A stretch of 64,000 nucleotides of DNA from an uncultured Chthonomonas sp. GTDB taxonomy: Bacteria > Armatimonadota > Chthonomonadetes > Chthonomonadales > Chthonomonadaceae. This document shows positions 36,630 through 46,142 of the stretch, piece by piece (within the stretch, counting starts at the first letter, position 1; every line of letters starts with the position of its first letter). The stretch lies in assembly GCA_903859705.1 (NCBI GenBank), contig CAIONQ010000077.1, forward strand, positions 1 through 64,000, read 5' to 3'. Under the pieces are notes generated by a model. That model had not been told where the DNA came from, searched no databases, and saw only the letters and a program-made list of their open reading frames with translations. Position numbers and translations under genes: made by a program.

Positions 36630-38243
36630 TTGGCGCAACACTATAACGTGCTTATTATGGGTGGTTCAGTCATCGATGGTACCGGTGCTCCAGCCCAAAA
36701 TGCAGACATTGGCATTGTTGGCGATACCATTGTAGACATCGCTATCAGACACGAAGCGGGGGCCTCTGGCCTATCCAATGCAAGTGCAGATACCGTGATT
36801 GATGCAGTTGGCCAGGTAGTATCGCCCGGGTTCATAGACATTCATACGCATGCAGATATTGCACTGCTGGCACGCCCAGAACACTTACCGAAAACCATGC
36901 AGGGAGTGACAACAGAAGTTTTTACTAACTGCGGGCTTGGTTTTGCCCCAATTACTGGCGAGGCACTGGAAATGCAACGCAAATATACCGCCGGCCTATT
37001 TGGCAGCGAAACCGGCGAGAATGGCGAAAGGGGCAGGGTTGACTGGGGCTGGCGATCGGTAGCTGATTTCCTGAGTAGGTATGAGCAGGCAGGCATCGGC
37101 ACAAATGTTGCTTACCTTATCCCTCATGGGGCGGTGCGGGTCTCCGTGCTCGGGATGCAAGAACGCGCCGCAACAGCTCTTGAAATCGAACAGATGCGTT
37201 CCATCGTGCAACAGGGAATGGAGGAAGGCGCCTGGGGCATGAGCACTGGCATATGGTACGCTCCGATGCGGTCTGCTGAAATGGCGGAGCTTAAAGCGCT
37301 ATTCAGTACTGCAGGTTTTTTTGCTACCCATCAGCGTGACTATGGAACATCACTATTTGAAGCCACCGAAGAAAGCCTGAACATATCCAGATCTGCCGGA
37401 GTACCAGTGCAGATTAGCCATCTACAAATGAATGGAAAGGGAAACATAGGCAGGGCTTCTGAGCTGCTAACGGTACTTGACCATGCTCGCCTAACGGGTG
37501 TTGACGTAACATGCGACACTTACCCGTATACAGCGGGATCAACATTTATGCAGTCTCTGTTGCCGTCCTGGGCTGTGGAAGGTGAACCGGAGCAAATACT
37601 CGTTCGCCTTGCAGACTTCGATACGCGCAACCGAATATGCCTGCACCTTAGTTCGTTGGATGTGGTATGGGAACAATACTGTTTGATAGGAGTTTCAAGT
37701 AAAGAGAATCGCTCCCTGGAAGGGCTATCGTTTCCAGAATGTGCGGCGGCAAGAGGACTGCAAATACCTGAATTCATTTGCGCAGTTCTTGCCGAAGATG
37801 AACTGAGAGCATGCTATGTGCATCATGCCGCACATGAAGCCAACATGCGTGAAATCTTAACATGGAGCGGGCAGATGGTAGGCTCGGACGGCCTGCATCT
37901 CTCTGGCAAAACGCACCCTCGCCTTTATGGTACATTTCCGCGCGTTCTTGGAAAATATGCTCGTGAGGAAAATGTAATTAGCCTTGAAACTGCCGTCTAT
38001 AAGATGACGGGCTTCCCTGCCGAGCGCCTTGGCCTAAAACGGCGAGGAACAGTGCAGAAGGGGTACTATGCAGATCTAACAGTCTTCAACCCTAACCGTG
38101 TACTGGATACAGGAACATATACAGACCCACTTCGCTACCCTGAAGGCGTAGAACATGTGTTTGTTAACGGTTTGGCGGTGAAGATAAACGGGAACCCAAC
38201 TCGGGCACGAAATGGGCGGGTATTGCGGAAGAATAGCCAATAA
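36630..38243 (+). CDS. N-acyl-D-amino-acid deacylase-like amidohydrolase
   Basis: A TTG start has AGGAGG eight bases upstream. The 537-residue protein has the D-aminoacylase layout: MGGSVIDGTGAPAQNADIGIVGD, GFIDIHTHAD (HxH metal pair), TTEVFTNCGLGFAPI (the zinc-binding Cys of D-aminoacylases), ISHLQMNGKGNIGRA (metal His) and MVGSDGLHL (catalytic Asp), closing with KGYYADLTVFNP. Such enzymes hydrolyse N-acyl-D-amino acids or related dipeptide and hydantoin-like substrates. The exact substrate is unknown. It lies alone, divergent from tyrS. Confidence 0.9.
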   Translation: MAQHYNVLIMGGSVIDGTGAPAQNADIGIVGDTIVDIAIRHEAGASGLSNASADTVIDAVGQVVSPGFIDIHTHADIALLARPEHLPKTMQGVTTEVFTNCGLGFAPITGEALEMQRKYTAGLFGSETGENGERGRVDWGWRSVADFLSRYEQAGIGTNVAYLIPHGAVRVSVLGMQERAATALEIEQMRSIVQQGMEEGAWGMSTGIWYAPMRSAEMAELKALFSTAGFFATHQRDYGTSLFEATEESLNISRSAGVPVQISHLQMNGKGNIGRASELLTVLDHARLTGVDVTCDTYPYTAGSTFMQSLLPSWAVEGEPEQILVRLADFDTRNRICLHLSSLDVVWEQYCLIGVSSKENRSLEGLSFPECAAARGLQIPEFICAVLAEDELRACYVHHAAHEANMREILTWSGQMVGSDGLHLSGKTHPRLYGTFPRVLGKYAREENVISLETAVYKMTGFPAERLGLKRRGTVQKGYYADLTVFNPNRVLDTGTYTDPLRYPEGVEHVFVNGLAVKINGNPTRARNGRVLRKNSQ

Positions 38244-38411
38244 CCCGGTATCAAAATCAGATTTTCCCGATTTTTAACTGCAGAGGCAGGATTTGATCGG
38301 GTTTGTGCCAAAATACACACGACATACCATGTATGTTGGGCGTGGAGCTGCACTGGAAACGTTCAGGGCGCAGTGACTTGCCGCCACCCCACGTCACAAG
38401 GAGGACACTCA

Positions 38412-38933
38412 GTGAAAAGACTTGGATCTCTTTGCAGCGCAGCAACGCTGCTGATGCTGGGCATCGGTATGCTTTCTGCGCCGGGCGCGGCGAAGGCTGA
38501 TGAAATGTCCAGCGAACTGTCCAAGGACTGGGCCATTCGCGTAGGAACATACATCTACCAGAGCAAGAATACCCGCACCCAGAACGGCGAAGTTGGCTTC
38601 AGCGGCTCCGTTGAGCGAACCGTTTACCGCGGCCTTAAGTATGATGTAACCGTTGGTATTGGATACCAGGGTTGGGATCGCGTTTACGCGGTGCCGGTTA
38701 CCGTTAACGGCATTATGCACAAGGACAACTTCCGCTATGGTGCAGGAGTAGGCTACGCATTTAACAAGCGACTGGATGGAACGGGCAGCAATGGCACCGT
38801 ACTCAGCCTGATCGCTGGTTACCAGTTTGGCGCTACTAAGAAACCGCTCAGCCTGGATGCTCGCTACTACTTCCTCGGCGGTTCTAGCAACGAACTCGAT
38901 GGTCTCAGCATCACCCTCGGCGGAACCTTCTGA
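38412..38933 (+). CDS. Small outer-membrane beta-barrel protein
   Basis: The GTG start follows AAGGAGG at eight bases. Residues 1-30 are a signal peptide (LGSLCSAATLLMLGIGMLSAPGAAKA) leaving a mature part of about 143 residues with alternating beta-strands (WAIRVGTYIYQS, YDVTVGIGYQGW, FRYGAGVGYAFNK, SLIAGYQFG, SLDARYYFLGG, LDGLSITLGGTF) and a terminal Phe, the usual outer-membrane insertion signal. This supports an 8-stranded barrel and a diderm envelope. No ligand is indicated. A strong hairpin terminator follows. A possible promoter, TTGATC with TACACA 15 bases on near 38294, is weak. Confidence 0.75.
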   Translation: MKRLGSLCSAATLLMLGIGMLSAPGAAKADEMSSELSKDWAIRVGTYIYQSKNTRTQNGEVGFSGSVERTVYRGLKYDVTVGIGYQGWDRVYAVPVTVNGIMHKDNFRYGAGVGYAFNKRLDGTGSNGTVLSLIAGYQFGATKKPLSLDARYYFLGGSSNELDGLSITLGGTF

Positions 38934-39599
38934 TTCCATAACCGTAAGGGAAACAAAAATAATGAGCTGGCTGCCTGTGCAGCCGGCTCATTTTTTGTTT
39001 TTCTCCTGTAGCATTCAGCAGATACTGCTCCCCGTAGTTAAACACAGTTGTGGCACGTGAGCATCGGACGATTTTGACTTATTAGATCCTAATGTCATAT
39101 ATGAGCTCGATTAAATGGATGTTCCGTGTGCGCCGCAGATAAACTGGCCGAGTATGGAACATCCAAACGGTTGAAAGGCGTCTTACCACACACAGGGGGA
39201 GACAGAAGACAGTAAACAATTTCCGAAATTTCCCCGTCTAATAGAGTGGTACTGGTCGCGATGTCATAACCGGGTGTTTTCCGAGGGATTCCGTGCTAAT
39301 ACAGTCGGTCCCAGCTATTCTCTATACTTAATCCGGATCTCCCGAATAATGTGTGTGGCTCCCATACACAACACAGTGAACGCGAACCTGAAAAGCCAGA
39401 AGGATTAGGCTTTCAAAAGGAGAAGCATACATTATCTCGATTACGAAACCTGACATTCAGTCTTCGTTGAAAGATGCGAAGATCTGAGGCGTCATTCGTA
39501 ACTCGGTTATCTCTCGCACAGGATTATCCGATGCAACGGGGGAAACCCTGTGCAGGGTCGTTGAGTTCGCCGATACCGGCGAACATTGAGCAAAGTGCC
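38934..39599. other. Long intergenic region upstream of the sigma factor gene
   Basis: It holds a terminator (38961-39000), a promoter-like pair TTGACT (39074-39079) and TATATG (39098-39103) with an 18-base spacer, and an inverted repeat of GGATGTTCC at 39117-39125 with GGAACATCC at 39156-39164. It also has a hairpin-prone GTGTGTGG...CATACAC near 39354-39370 and an orphan AAAAGGAG near 39415 with no good start codon. If the promoter is real, the sigma factor mRNA has a 5' leader of about 490 bases. Confidence 0.45.
38961..39000 (+). terminator. Strong intrinsic terminator after the outer-membrane protein gene
   Basis: ATGAGCTGGCTG pairs with CAGCCGGCTCAT around CCTGTG, followed by TTTTTTG. 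Confidence 0.92.
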
Positions 39600-40502
39600 A
39601 TGAATGACAAGAAGGACACTGATAAATCCTCTGGCAGCCGCACTGGGGAACCTGAGGATGAAGCTGAGCCTAAATTCAACCTGGAAGCGCTTTCGTTCAT
39701 TAATCGTCTCACAAGGCAAAAACTGCTGACGTTTGACGAGGAGGTGCGCCTCTCGGAGCAAGTTAAGGCAGGCAACACGCGCGCCAAGGACAGACTTGTT
39801 GAGGCAAACATGCGGCTGGTGATTAATATCGCCAAGAACTATCACAATCCACTTGTCCCCTTCGAAGATCTGGTTCAAGAAGGCGCAATCGGTTTGATGA
39901 CCGCTGCAGAAAGGTACGACCCTGGCAAAGGTTATCGCTTCAGCACATATGCTACTCACTGGATCCGTCAGGCTATAAGCCGTGCGATCGATAATAAAGC
40001 TAAGGCAATTCGCATTCCAGCCCATGTTTCTGAATCGTTACGGAAGCTGGAGCGAGTTCGAAGCGCTTTCATTAGAGAACATGGCGAAGAGCCTTCAGCA
40101 GAAACACTTGCAACGAGCCTTGGCCTTTCTGTTCGAAAGGTTAATTCGCTTATTCAAGCGGGCTTAGATCCAGTTAGCCTGGATATGCTGGTTGGAGATG
40201 AAGACAACACGACGCTTGCCTCTTTGATCCTCGACAAATCTGCAGCAAATCCTCAGGAAGCTGTGTTGGGTGCAGAAAAACAGGAGGAGCTAAACTCCCT
40301 TCTAAACATTCTCACCCCACGCGAGCGGGAGATAATGCAGAAGCGCCTTGGATTTGAGGACGAGTCGGCACAGGTCCTTCAAGAGATCGGTGAGAAACTG
40401 CATATCTCGCGCGAGCGAGTTCGGCAGATAGAGATGCAGGCCCTGCGTAAGCTTAAGTTTGCTGCCAAGCGGCGAAACTTGTTGGCTTACCTTGCCGATT
40501 AA
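39600..40502 (+). CDS. Group-2 (RpoD-like) sigma-70 factor
   Basis: The start MNDKKDTDKSSG gives a 300-residue protein; 42 upstream in-frame codons are not family-like. No good ribosome site precedes it. Region 2 (FEDLVQEGAIGLMTAAERYDP, YRFSTYATHWIRQAISRAI), region 3 (RIPAHVSESLRKLERVR) and region 4 (LTPREREIMQKRLGF, ISRERVRQIEMQALRKLK) are complete. It resembles primary sigma factors but lacks a large region 1 and differs from the dnaG-linked sigma at 58057-59229, so it is probably an alternative group-2 factor for stress or stationary phase. The long upstream region and the following terminator suggest a monocistronic, regulated gene. Confidence 0.9.
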   Translation: MNDKKDTDKSSGSRTGEPEDEAEPKFNLEALSFINRLTRQKLLTFDEEVRLSEQVKAGNTRAKDRLVEANMRLVINIAKNYHNPLVPFEDLVQEGAIGLMTAAERYDPGKGYRFSTYATHWIRQAISRAIDNKAKAIRIPAHVSESLRKLERVRSAFIREHGEEPSAETLATSLGLSVRKVNSLIQAGLDPVSLDMLVGDEDNTTLASLILDKSAANPQEAVLGAEKQEELNSLLNILTPREREIMQKRLGFEDESAQVLQEIGEKLHISRERVRQIEMQALRKLKFAAKRRNLLAYLAD

Positions 40503-40523
40503 AGAGATGTAATGTAAAAAGAT

Positions 40524-40562
40524 TTGGCCGCTCTGGATGGTATCCGGAGCGGCCAATTTTTT
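40524..40562 (+). terminator. Strong intrinsic terminator after the group-2 sigma gene
   Basis: TTGGCCGCTCTGGAT pairs with ATCCGGAGCGGCCAA (15 bp, one G-U) around GGT, followed by TTTTTT. Confidence 0.93.
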
Positions 40563-40582
40563 GCTTGCAATCTAAAGTTAGG

Positions 40583-43500
40583 TTACTCGTCGTCTCGTTT
40601 GTCCTGTTTCTGGCGGGCTCTCATCTTAGCCGCCATCAATCGGGACATGCCGTTTTGATCATCATCCTGGGTCGTTGCTGCTTCTGGCTGCGAAGGCGTT
40701 TCTGGCAGAGAGGCAATAGATGGCACAACCGGTGCGGCTGGCCTCGCTCTGGCTTCTTCAGATCGCAATGTGCGGCTGCTCGCTGTGCTTTCAGTATTGA
40801 CGCTGTTACCCTGAATTGTCGGCGGTCGAACAGGCTGAACTTCTTCTCCCGGTGATCCCCTATCAAGGCGCTCTGAGGCTACTGTAGCCTTCCTGCTCTT
40901 AAGACGATCCAGTTCAGGTGCTGACTGGGCTTTGGCTGGAGCAGCACCTTTTCGGCGAGATAGCCACCTTCGAACATCGTCTGGATCCACGCTGAGACGC
41001 CGCATTGCTACATCAATAGGCAAGAGTAGCATTGCAAGGAACAACAGCCGAGGAATCATGTCTGTTGGAGAAAGTACCCCTGGCCTATCCCCTCCAAACA
41101 CTGCCGCTGGCGCAGGATCTACTCTGCCAGAGCCACTCTGGGCCAGCTGAGCAAGAAGTGGCCTGTTAGGCTGCGTACTTCTGTATTCTGGCGAATATGC
41201 CGTACTGAGGCCCACTACAGTACTCTTGGATGGGCCACCGTCCATCGATTTTTGAACAACGTTTACAAGATACGTGCCCGTTTGCGGAGCATCGAACCAG
41301 CCTTCGTAGTGGCCCGGCCCTGTTTGCCTAACCGCTAGCTCCTCAGCAGGTGTACCCTTAAGACCACCTGTTGAGGGATTGGCAACTCTGGCGGAAAGCT
41401 GTAACTTGTTTACAAAGTGCCCCTGCTGATCAATAGCATCAACGGTGATGTGACCACGGCCGCCATCCATCGTTACTTGTGTGCTGTAATCCGAAGGTGC
41501 AAACGGTCGCAATGTGTAGCGAATGGCCTGTGCCCAGAACTTCGCATACCCTTGCCAGCCCATCCACTGTGCTGCCCATCGCGCACGATCATCAGACATA
41601 AAGGCTATGGAACGCCCCAGCCCATATCTCCAGCCGGCAAAGATCGGGTCTTTGCGGTGAGATAGAAGCGATAGCTCAGCGGTTGCCTTGAGGTTGCTTA
41701 CATTGTAACCAAGCAGCGGCGGCGCAGAGTTCCAATCAATTCCTTTAAACACCTCTTCGCCCTCTACTGGGCTCGCTCGGAACGGTTCTTCAATGATGGG
41801 CGGTTGGCTGATGGTCATCTGATCCTTCAGCAGCAACCGGGGAAGATCCTGAGGCCGCTCAGCCACATATGCCTGGCCACCGCCAAGATAGGCCAGTGTT
41901 GCCATAAACTTAACATCGTCTCCACCGTTTGCACCGGTTGCAATGGTTGAAATGGTTACACCCTGGTTGCGAATGCGCTGGATGGTTGCCGCGATTGTTC
42001 CCTGGTTTTGCTCCATCACAGCATCGCCATCTCCCAGGAAGATGATGTGTTTAACTTTGGCATCCGTATTTGCCAATACCCGCGCGCCCTCTAACAGGAA
42101 CGGAGTGTAGGAAGGCGGATCCCCCATTCCCTGAAGGTTCTGCATTGCGGACTTAAGGGCTTCCCTATCGGTAACATGCTGCATCGGAATTCGCCAGGTG
42201 CCACCCGGGGAATCCTGACCACCTCCAAATGAGAAACCGCCAGCGCCGTTGCAATCCAGAACCCCGACCTGGTCTATGGGCTCAAGGAGGTCCATCGTTG
42301 CTTTTGCAGCTTCAATAGACATATTGATCGTGGTAGGTATCTCAAGGTCCTCAATAACCAGAGCCACTGCAACGGATGGCAGGCGCTTATCAATCTTTAC
42401 GTCCATGGTTACTGGCAGCGTATCTTCAATGGGAGTGCCTCGCCAGCCGCCAGCACCAAAACTGTTTTCGCCGCCGATCATTCCAAAACCAACACCAAAG
42501 TCTCTACAACTTACCTGCAGCGCAACCATTTGCGCGCTGGAGAGATCCGAAGCCCGTACGTTGCTGAGTATCACACTATCGTAGCGCTGCAGGTCGGCAG
42601 CAGAACCAGGCAGAGCCTCTGGCGAGCAATAGTGCACTTCAATATTTTCACCGCGCAGTGCATTTTGAAGAAAGCCAGTTAGCGCCGGGCTATCTGCAAC
42701 ATACAGGATTGCTGGCTTACCCTGTACCTGCACAAGTCCCTCGCCTTTATTGTTTTCAGCAATCGTGTCGTCGGGTGCATCCAGCGTTGCAGTATAACGG
42801 GTGTTCCCAGCCCTATCAATATTCTCTTCGAACACTACAACGTTTTTGCCAGGGCGTAACTCAACCGCGCGAGTATTTCCCGTTGGCTTACCATCCCTGA
42901 ATAAAGAGACATGGGCAGTTTGTGCCGTGAGGCTACTGATCACAGCCCGTACAGAGAACGGCTCACCAATCTTAACCCGCGCCGGAATAACAAGCTTTTC
43001 AATCAGTGCCTCTTTCTTCAAAGAGCTCTGAACGGTGATGGTATCCAGAACAATGTGGTCGGCTGCAAGCTCCGGCACTTCTGCCAGCGCACGGCCCGTA
43101 GTTTCGTTGCCATCCGTAATCAAGACAATGCGCTTGCCGCTCTCTTTAGCGGTAGAGTCCAATTCACTCCGTGCTGATCTAAGCGCCTGTTCTATATCGG
43201 TAGAAGTGGTGGTTCCCTGATCACGCACGCGTGTTGGATCCAACGGCTGGCCTGGTGCCGATTGCGTATGCGGATCCTGGGCGAAAGTAATAACGCCCAC
43301 TTTGTCCACGGTGCGCATGCCACGACTGGCGTCATCGATATACTTGCGGATAGCTTCGCGCTGCTCATCTCGCACAGAACGAGATCCATCAACAACAAAC
43401 ACTACAGCCAGGCTTTCGCCTTTACGCACAATCTGAAAGCCTGCAAGCACAAAAGTTAACAGCGTTACAAGCAGCAGCCGCATACAGAGGGCAGCCCGTG

Positions 43501-43684
43501 ACCTTGTTGGGCTCATATCTGTATAGCTGTGCTGATTGAGCCAGAAAGAGTAGATAAACAGCGGAGGCAGTAACAACAAATACGGCCAACTCAAGAACCG
43601 TATCCACTCAAAATGCAGAAGAATTCCTAACACAGCGAGCGCTGGCAGGACTATCGCACACGTCAGTATGATCTGTTTTCGCAC
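40583..43684 (-). CDS. Large membrane protein with two vWA domains and a GATase-like domain
   Basis: A GTG start follows AAAGGG at eight bases. The 1033-residue protein begins with two membrane segments and a third near residue 70 (LCMRLLLVTLLTFVLAGFQI). A first vWA domain has an intact metal motif DGSRS near residue 100. A Rossmann/class-I amidotransferase-like domain follows (YDSVILSNVRASDLS, GFGMIGGENSFGAGGW), then a second vWA domain whose metal motif position reads VIEDLEIPT, so metal binding is probably lost. A final beta-rich part and a membrane segment near residue 890 (RLLFLAMLLLPIDVAM) lead to a charged, low-complexity tail. This is the plan of the BatA-like vWA/glutamine-amidotransferase proteins; role in envelope processes is likely but unproven. 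Confidence 0.8.
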   Translation of the reverse strand: MRKQIILTCAIVLPALAVLGILLHFEWIRFLSWPYLLLLPPLFIYSFWLNQHSYTDMSPTRSRAALCMRLLLVTLLTFVLAGFQIVRKGESLAVVFVVDGSRSVRDEQREAIRKYIDDASRGMRTVDKVGVITFAQDPHTQSAPGQPLDPTRVRDQGTTTSTDIEQALRSARSELDSTAKESGKRIVLITDGNETTGRALAEVPELAADHIVLDTITVQSSLKKEALIEKLVIPARVKIGEPFSVRAVISSLTAQTAHVSLFRDGKPTGNTRAVELRPGKNVVVFEENIDRAGNTRYTATLDAPDDTIAENNKGEGLVQVQGKPAILYVADSPALTGFLQNALRGENIEVHYCSPEALPGSAADLQRYDSVILSNVRASDLSSAQMVALQVSCRDFGVGFGMIGGENSFGAGGWRGTPIEDTLPVTMDVKIDKRLPSVAVALVIEDLEIPTTINMSIEAAKATMDLLEPIDQVGVLDCNGAGGFSFGGGQDSPGGTWRIPMQHVTDREALKSAMQNLQGMGDPPSYTPFLLEGARVLANTDAKVKHIIFLGDGDAVMEQNQGTIAATIQRIRNQGVTISTIATGANGGDDVKFMATLAYLGGGQAYVAERPQDLPRLLLKDQMTISQPPIIEEPFRASPVEGEEVFKGIDWNSAPPLLGYNVSNLKATAELSLLSHRKDPIFAGWRYGLGRSIAFMSDDRARWAAQWMGWQGYAKFWAQAIRYTLRPFAPSDYSTQVTMDGGRGHITVDAIDQQGHFVNKLQLSARVANPSTGGLKGTPAEELAVRQTGPGHYEGWFDAPQTGTYLVNVVQKSMDGGPSKSTVVGLSTAYSPEYRSTQPNRPLLAQLAQSGSGRVDPAPAAVFGGDRPGVLSPTDMIPRLLFLAMLLLPIDVAMRRLSVDPDDVRRWLSRRKGAAPAKAQSAPELDRLKSRKATVASERLDRGSPGEEVQPVRPPTIQGNSVNTESTASSRTLRSEEARARPAAPVVPSIASLPETPSQPEAATTQDDDQNGMSRLMAAKMRARQKQDKRDDE

Positions 43685-43839
43685 GAAAGAGACCCTTTTC
43701 AGCTGGCGTCAACTCGACAGCCCCGCAGACACTGATGCTGCAGGCATACACTCACTACGTTAATCTGGATTGCAGGTTGCATCAATCGTGGCAGAAATCG
43801 GAACTTTCTGCCGATATCTTATGCATACGGTGCATAAAT

Positions 43840-44997
43840 TTAATGCGCGTGATGCCCATTCGAGTAAACCTCGATAGCCGACTCATAGATCCGCCGCATT
43901 GCGGAAGCAACGCGCGGCCACGCAAAGCGATCTGCGTACTTCTGTGCCTTCTGTGCCAACACTGCTCTTTCCTCCGGGCTATCCAAAAGACGATTCACTG
44001 CCTTTGAGTATTCTGCAGCATCGCCGGCCTTAAACAGTGCAAGGCATCCAGAGCGATCATAGATTTCCTTGAAGCAGTCCATCGTAGAAGCCAATATTGG
44101 TCTGCCATGCGTGATAGGCAGCATAACTGAATAGGAACCTGTGGCTTCAGTATGCGGTGTTAAAACCAGATCGGATGCCGCCATGGCATCCGGCACATCA
44201 GAATCCGGTAAGAATCCCGTAATCACCACCCTGCCCTTGATTGAGGGTTCTTCTGATTGCCGCTTAATATCTGCCGCGTAGGGCTCCATATCTGACGTAC
44301 GCGGCCCACCAGCAATTACTACTTTCACATCCGAAGGCAGCTCTGGCAAAATCTTAAATGTAAGCTCATACCCTTTGTTTGGTGCCATATATCCAAACAG
44401 CGTCACAATCCGGCACCCTTCCAGATTGTATTTCTTTCTGAATGCAGTACCCCCATCCAGGGATGGCAGTGCCGGAGGTACCCCCGTCGGCACCACACTG
44501 ATATAAGAACCATTAACTCCACGCTGCATTAACTCTTCTCTCGCGGCCGTTGTATGAACAATCGTCCACGCCGAAACGAAGGGTGCTGTATCTACACTCT
44601 GCCTGTAGGCGGTGTTGCGCAGCAACAATTTCTTCACAAGCAACTTGTGAATGCGCTTTTCGGTTTCCACTCGCAGCATGTGCTCAAGAGAGTAAGTTGT
44701 GTGCGCTGTTAATACCACAGGCTTCTTGATAAGATAGCGCATCTCCCAGAATGCGGAAGCTCTGGGCATAATGCCGCCCCAAAAGCTATGCTCGTGCTGA
44801 ATGTGCACTATATCAATATCTGCCGCGTTTAACAGTTCAGCCTGTGTAACATAATGCTGAATAGGCTGCCGGCCCACAGATATGGGCACCACAACTACTT
44901 CAGTATCAGGTAGCGTGCGCAGACCATCCACAAGGGCAGCTGTATAAGCAGCAATTCCACAGCCACCACCTACTGATGTAAGCATCGCAATTTTCAT
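43840..44997 (-). CDS. GT4-family glycosyltransferase
   Basis: A 385-residue GT-B enzyme: N-terminal domain starting MKIAMLTSVGGGCGIAAYTAALVDGL, then IDIVHIQHEHSFWGG, and a C-terminal nucleotide-sugar domain with VTLFGYMAPNKGYELTFKILPELP, VVIAGGP and HTEATGSYSVMLPITHGRPILAS. It is the last of four genes whose stops and starts overlap (TAATG with the acyltransferase), so it is translated with them. It probably adds a sugar to a lipid-linked or surface glycan; donor and acceptor are unknown. Confidence 0.9.
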   Translation of the reverse strand: MKIAMLTSVGGGCGIAAYTAALVDGLRTLPDTEVVVVPISVGRQPIQHYVTQAELLNAADIDIVHIQHEHSFWGGIMPRASAFWEMRYLIKKPVVLTAHTTYSLEHMLRVETEKRIHKLLVKKLLLRNTAYRQSVDTAPFVSAWTIVHTTAAREELMQRGVNGSYISVVPTGVPPALPSLDGGTAFRKKYNLEGCRIVTLFGYMAPNKGYELTFKILPELPSDVKVVIAGGPRTSDMEPYAADIKRQSEEPSIKGRVVITGFLPDSDVPDAMAASDLVLTPHTEATGSYSVMLPITHGRPILASTMDCFKEIYDRSGCLALFKAGDAAEYSKAVNRLLDSPEERAVLAQKAQKYADRFAWPRVASAMRRIYESAIEVYSNGHHAH

Positions 44998-46142
44998 TAG
45001 GTTACGTTCGACTCCACGTTACTAACACCGGACTCAATCTTGCTACGCTTCAACCGCAGGCATGGTTCTTCCACAAACTTCCAGCTCAATATCGCCAGAA
45101 CAAATGATACTGGCAATGAAGCCAGAATTACCGCAATCGGGCCAATTCCGGGCACAAATCTTATAATAAGTTGCTCAACCGGGTACGCGTACAGGTACAA
45201 ACCATAGGATAGATCCATACCCTTCAACCAGGAGTTGATCTTCCATGGCTGCGCATATGCAGCGGTAAACAGAAGCCAGGTACCACATATTGCAAGCCAG
45301 GGCTCAAAACCGCGGCCAGTCAAACACGAAACAACTAAGATCCCCAACGACACACACGTACCCAATGAGCATCTTAGCAACCTGTTTCTTAGCTGATAAA
45401 CACAAACACCTGCAAAAAAATACGATAAGAAGCGCGGATAAACATTCGGTGCGCCAATTAGCCGAATTTCACGCCCCGCGAGCGGGTGTATGTGCCAGTG
45501 GTTTAATGCCAGATATCCCACAAAAGTTAAACTCCACGCAATTATCGTTACGCGCTTATCTCTGAGGATACCCACACCTGCCGCCGCCACCAGGATAACA
45601 TAACACCAGAATTCATACCGGAGAGTCCAAAGAGACCCGTTCAGGAAATTTGAGAAACGCTGGTGCTCAAAAACCACTGGTGGCCCCGGTATTGCAGGCG
45701 ATGCCAGAAACACCATCCACACAAGGTTCTTTGGCCCGAGAGTGAGCAGATAGGCGTGTACCGAATCGGTGCCCAGTGGGCCAACAACCAGCAAGCCGAA
45801 TAGCGTAGCCACAGCAAACCCCGGGTATATGCGCAGAAAGCGGCTCCGCAGAAAATTGCCTATTTCAGGGCGCCGCACCCAGCTGTTTGCAATTAAAAAC
45901 CCGCTTATAACAAAAAAGAGATTAACCGCAAACCCACCAAGATCCATCTGCCCGTGCGTTAACCAGAGCAACGGGTCAGATTTTTTGAACTGCCTGGGAG
46001 GCAAGCTCAACAGGTATGCATGTGATACAAGCACGAAAAATGCGAGAGCCAGCCGAATCATATCAAAGTTTGCAGTTCGGCCAGACCGCGTATCCAGTGG
46101 TGCCAGCAATTTAGCAATCTGTTTCGGCTGTTGTTGTGTCAC
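44997..46142 (-). CDS. Acyltransferase-3 family membrane protein
   Basis: The 381-residue protein starts with GTG in a GTGA overlap with the upstream gene. Around ten hydrophobic segments and the family motifs are present: NFDMIRLALAFFVLVSHAY (family His), VNLFFVISGFLIANSWVRRPE, FLRSRFLRIYPGF. OafA/NodX-type proteins transfer acetyl or other acyl groups from CoA to sugars on polysaccharides or lipids at the cytoplasmic membrane. Here it lies between two glycosyltransferases and near an acyl-CoA ligase, so O-acylation of the same glycan is the likely job. Confidence 0.92.
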   Translation of the reverse strand: MTQQQPKQIAKLLAPLDTRSGRTANFDMIRLALAFFVLVSHAYLLSLPPRQFKKSDPLLWLTHGQMDLGGFAVNLFFVISGFLIANSWVRRPEIGNFLRSRFLRIYPGFAVATLFGLLVVGPLGTDSVHAYLLTLGPKNLVWMVFLASPAIPGPPVVFEHQRFSNFLNGSLWTLRYEFWCYVILVAAAGVGILRDKRVTIIAWSLTFVGYLALNHWHIHPLAGREIRLIGAPNVYPRFLSYFFAGVCVYQLRNRLLRCSLGTCVSLGILVVSCLTGRGFEPWLAICGTWLLFTAAYAQPWKINSWLKGMDLSYGLYLYAYPVEQLIIRFVPGIGPIAVILASLPVSFVLAILSWKFVEEPCLRLKRSKIESGVSNVESNVT

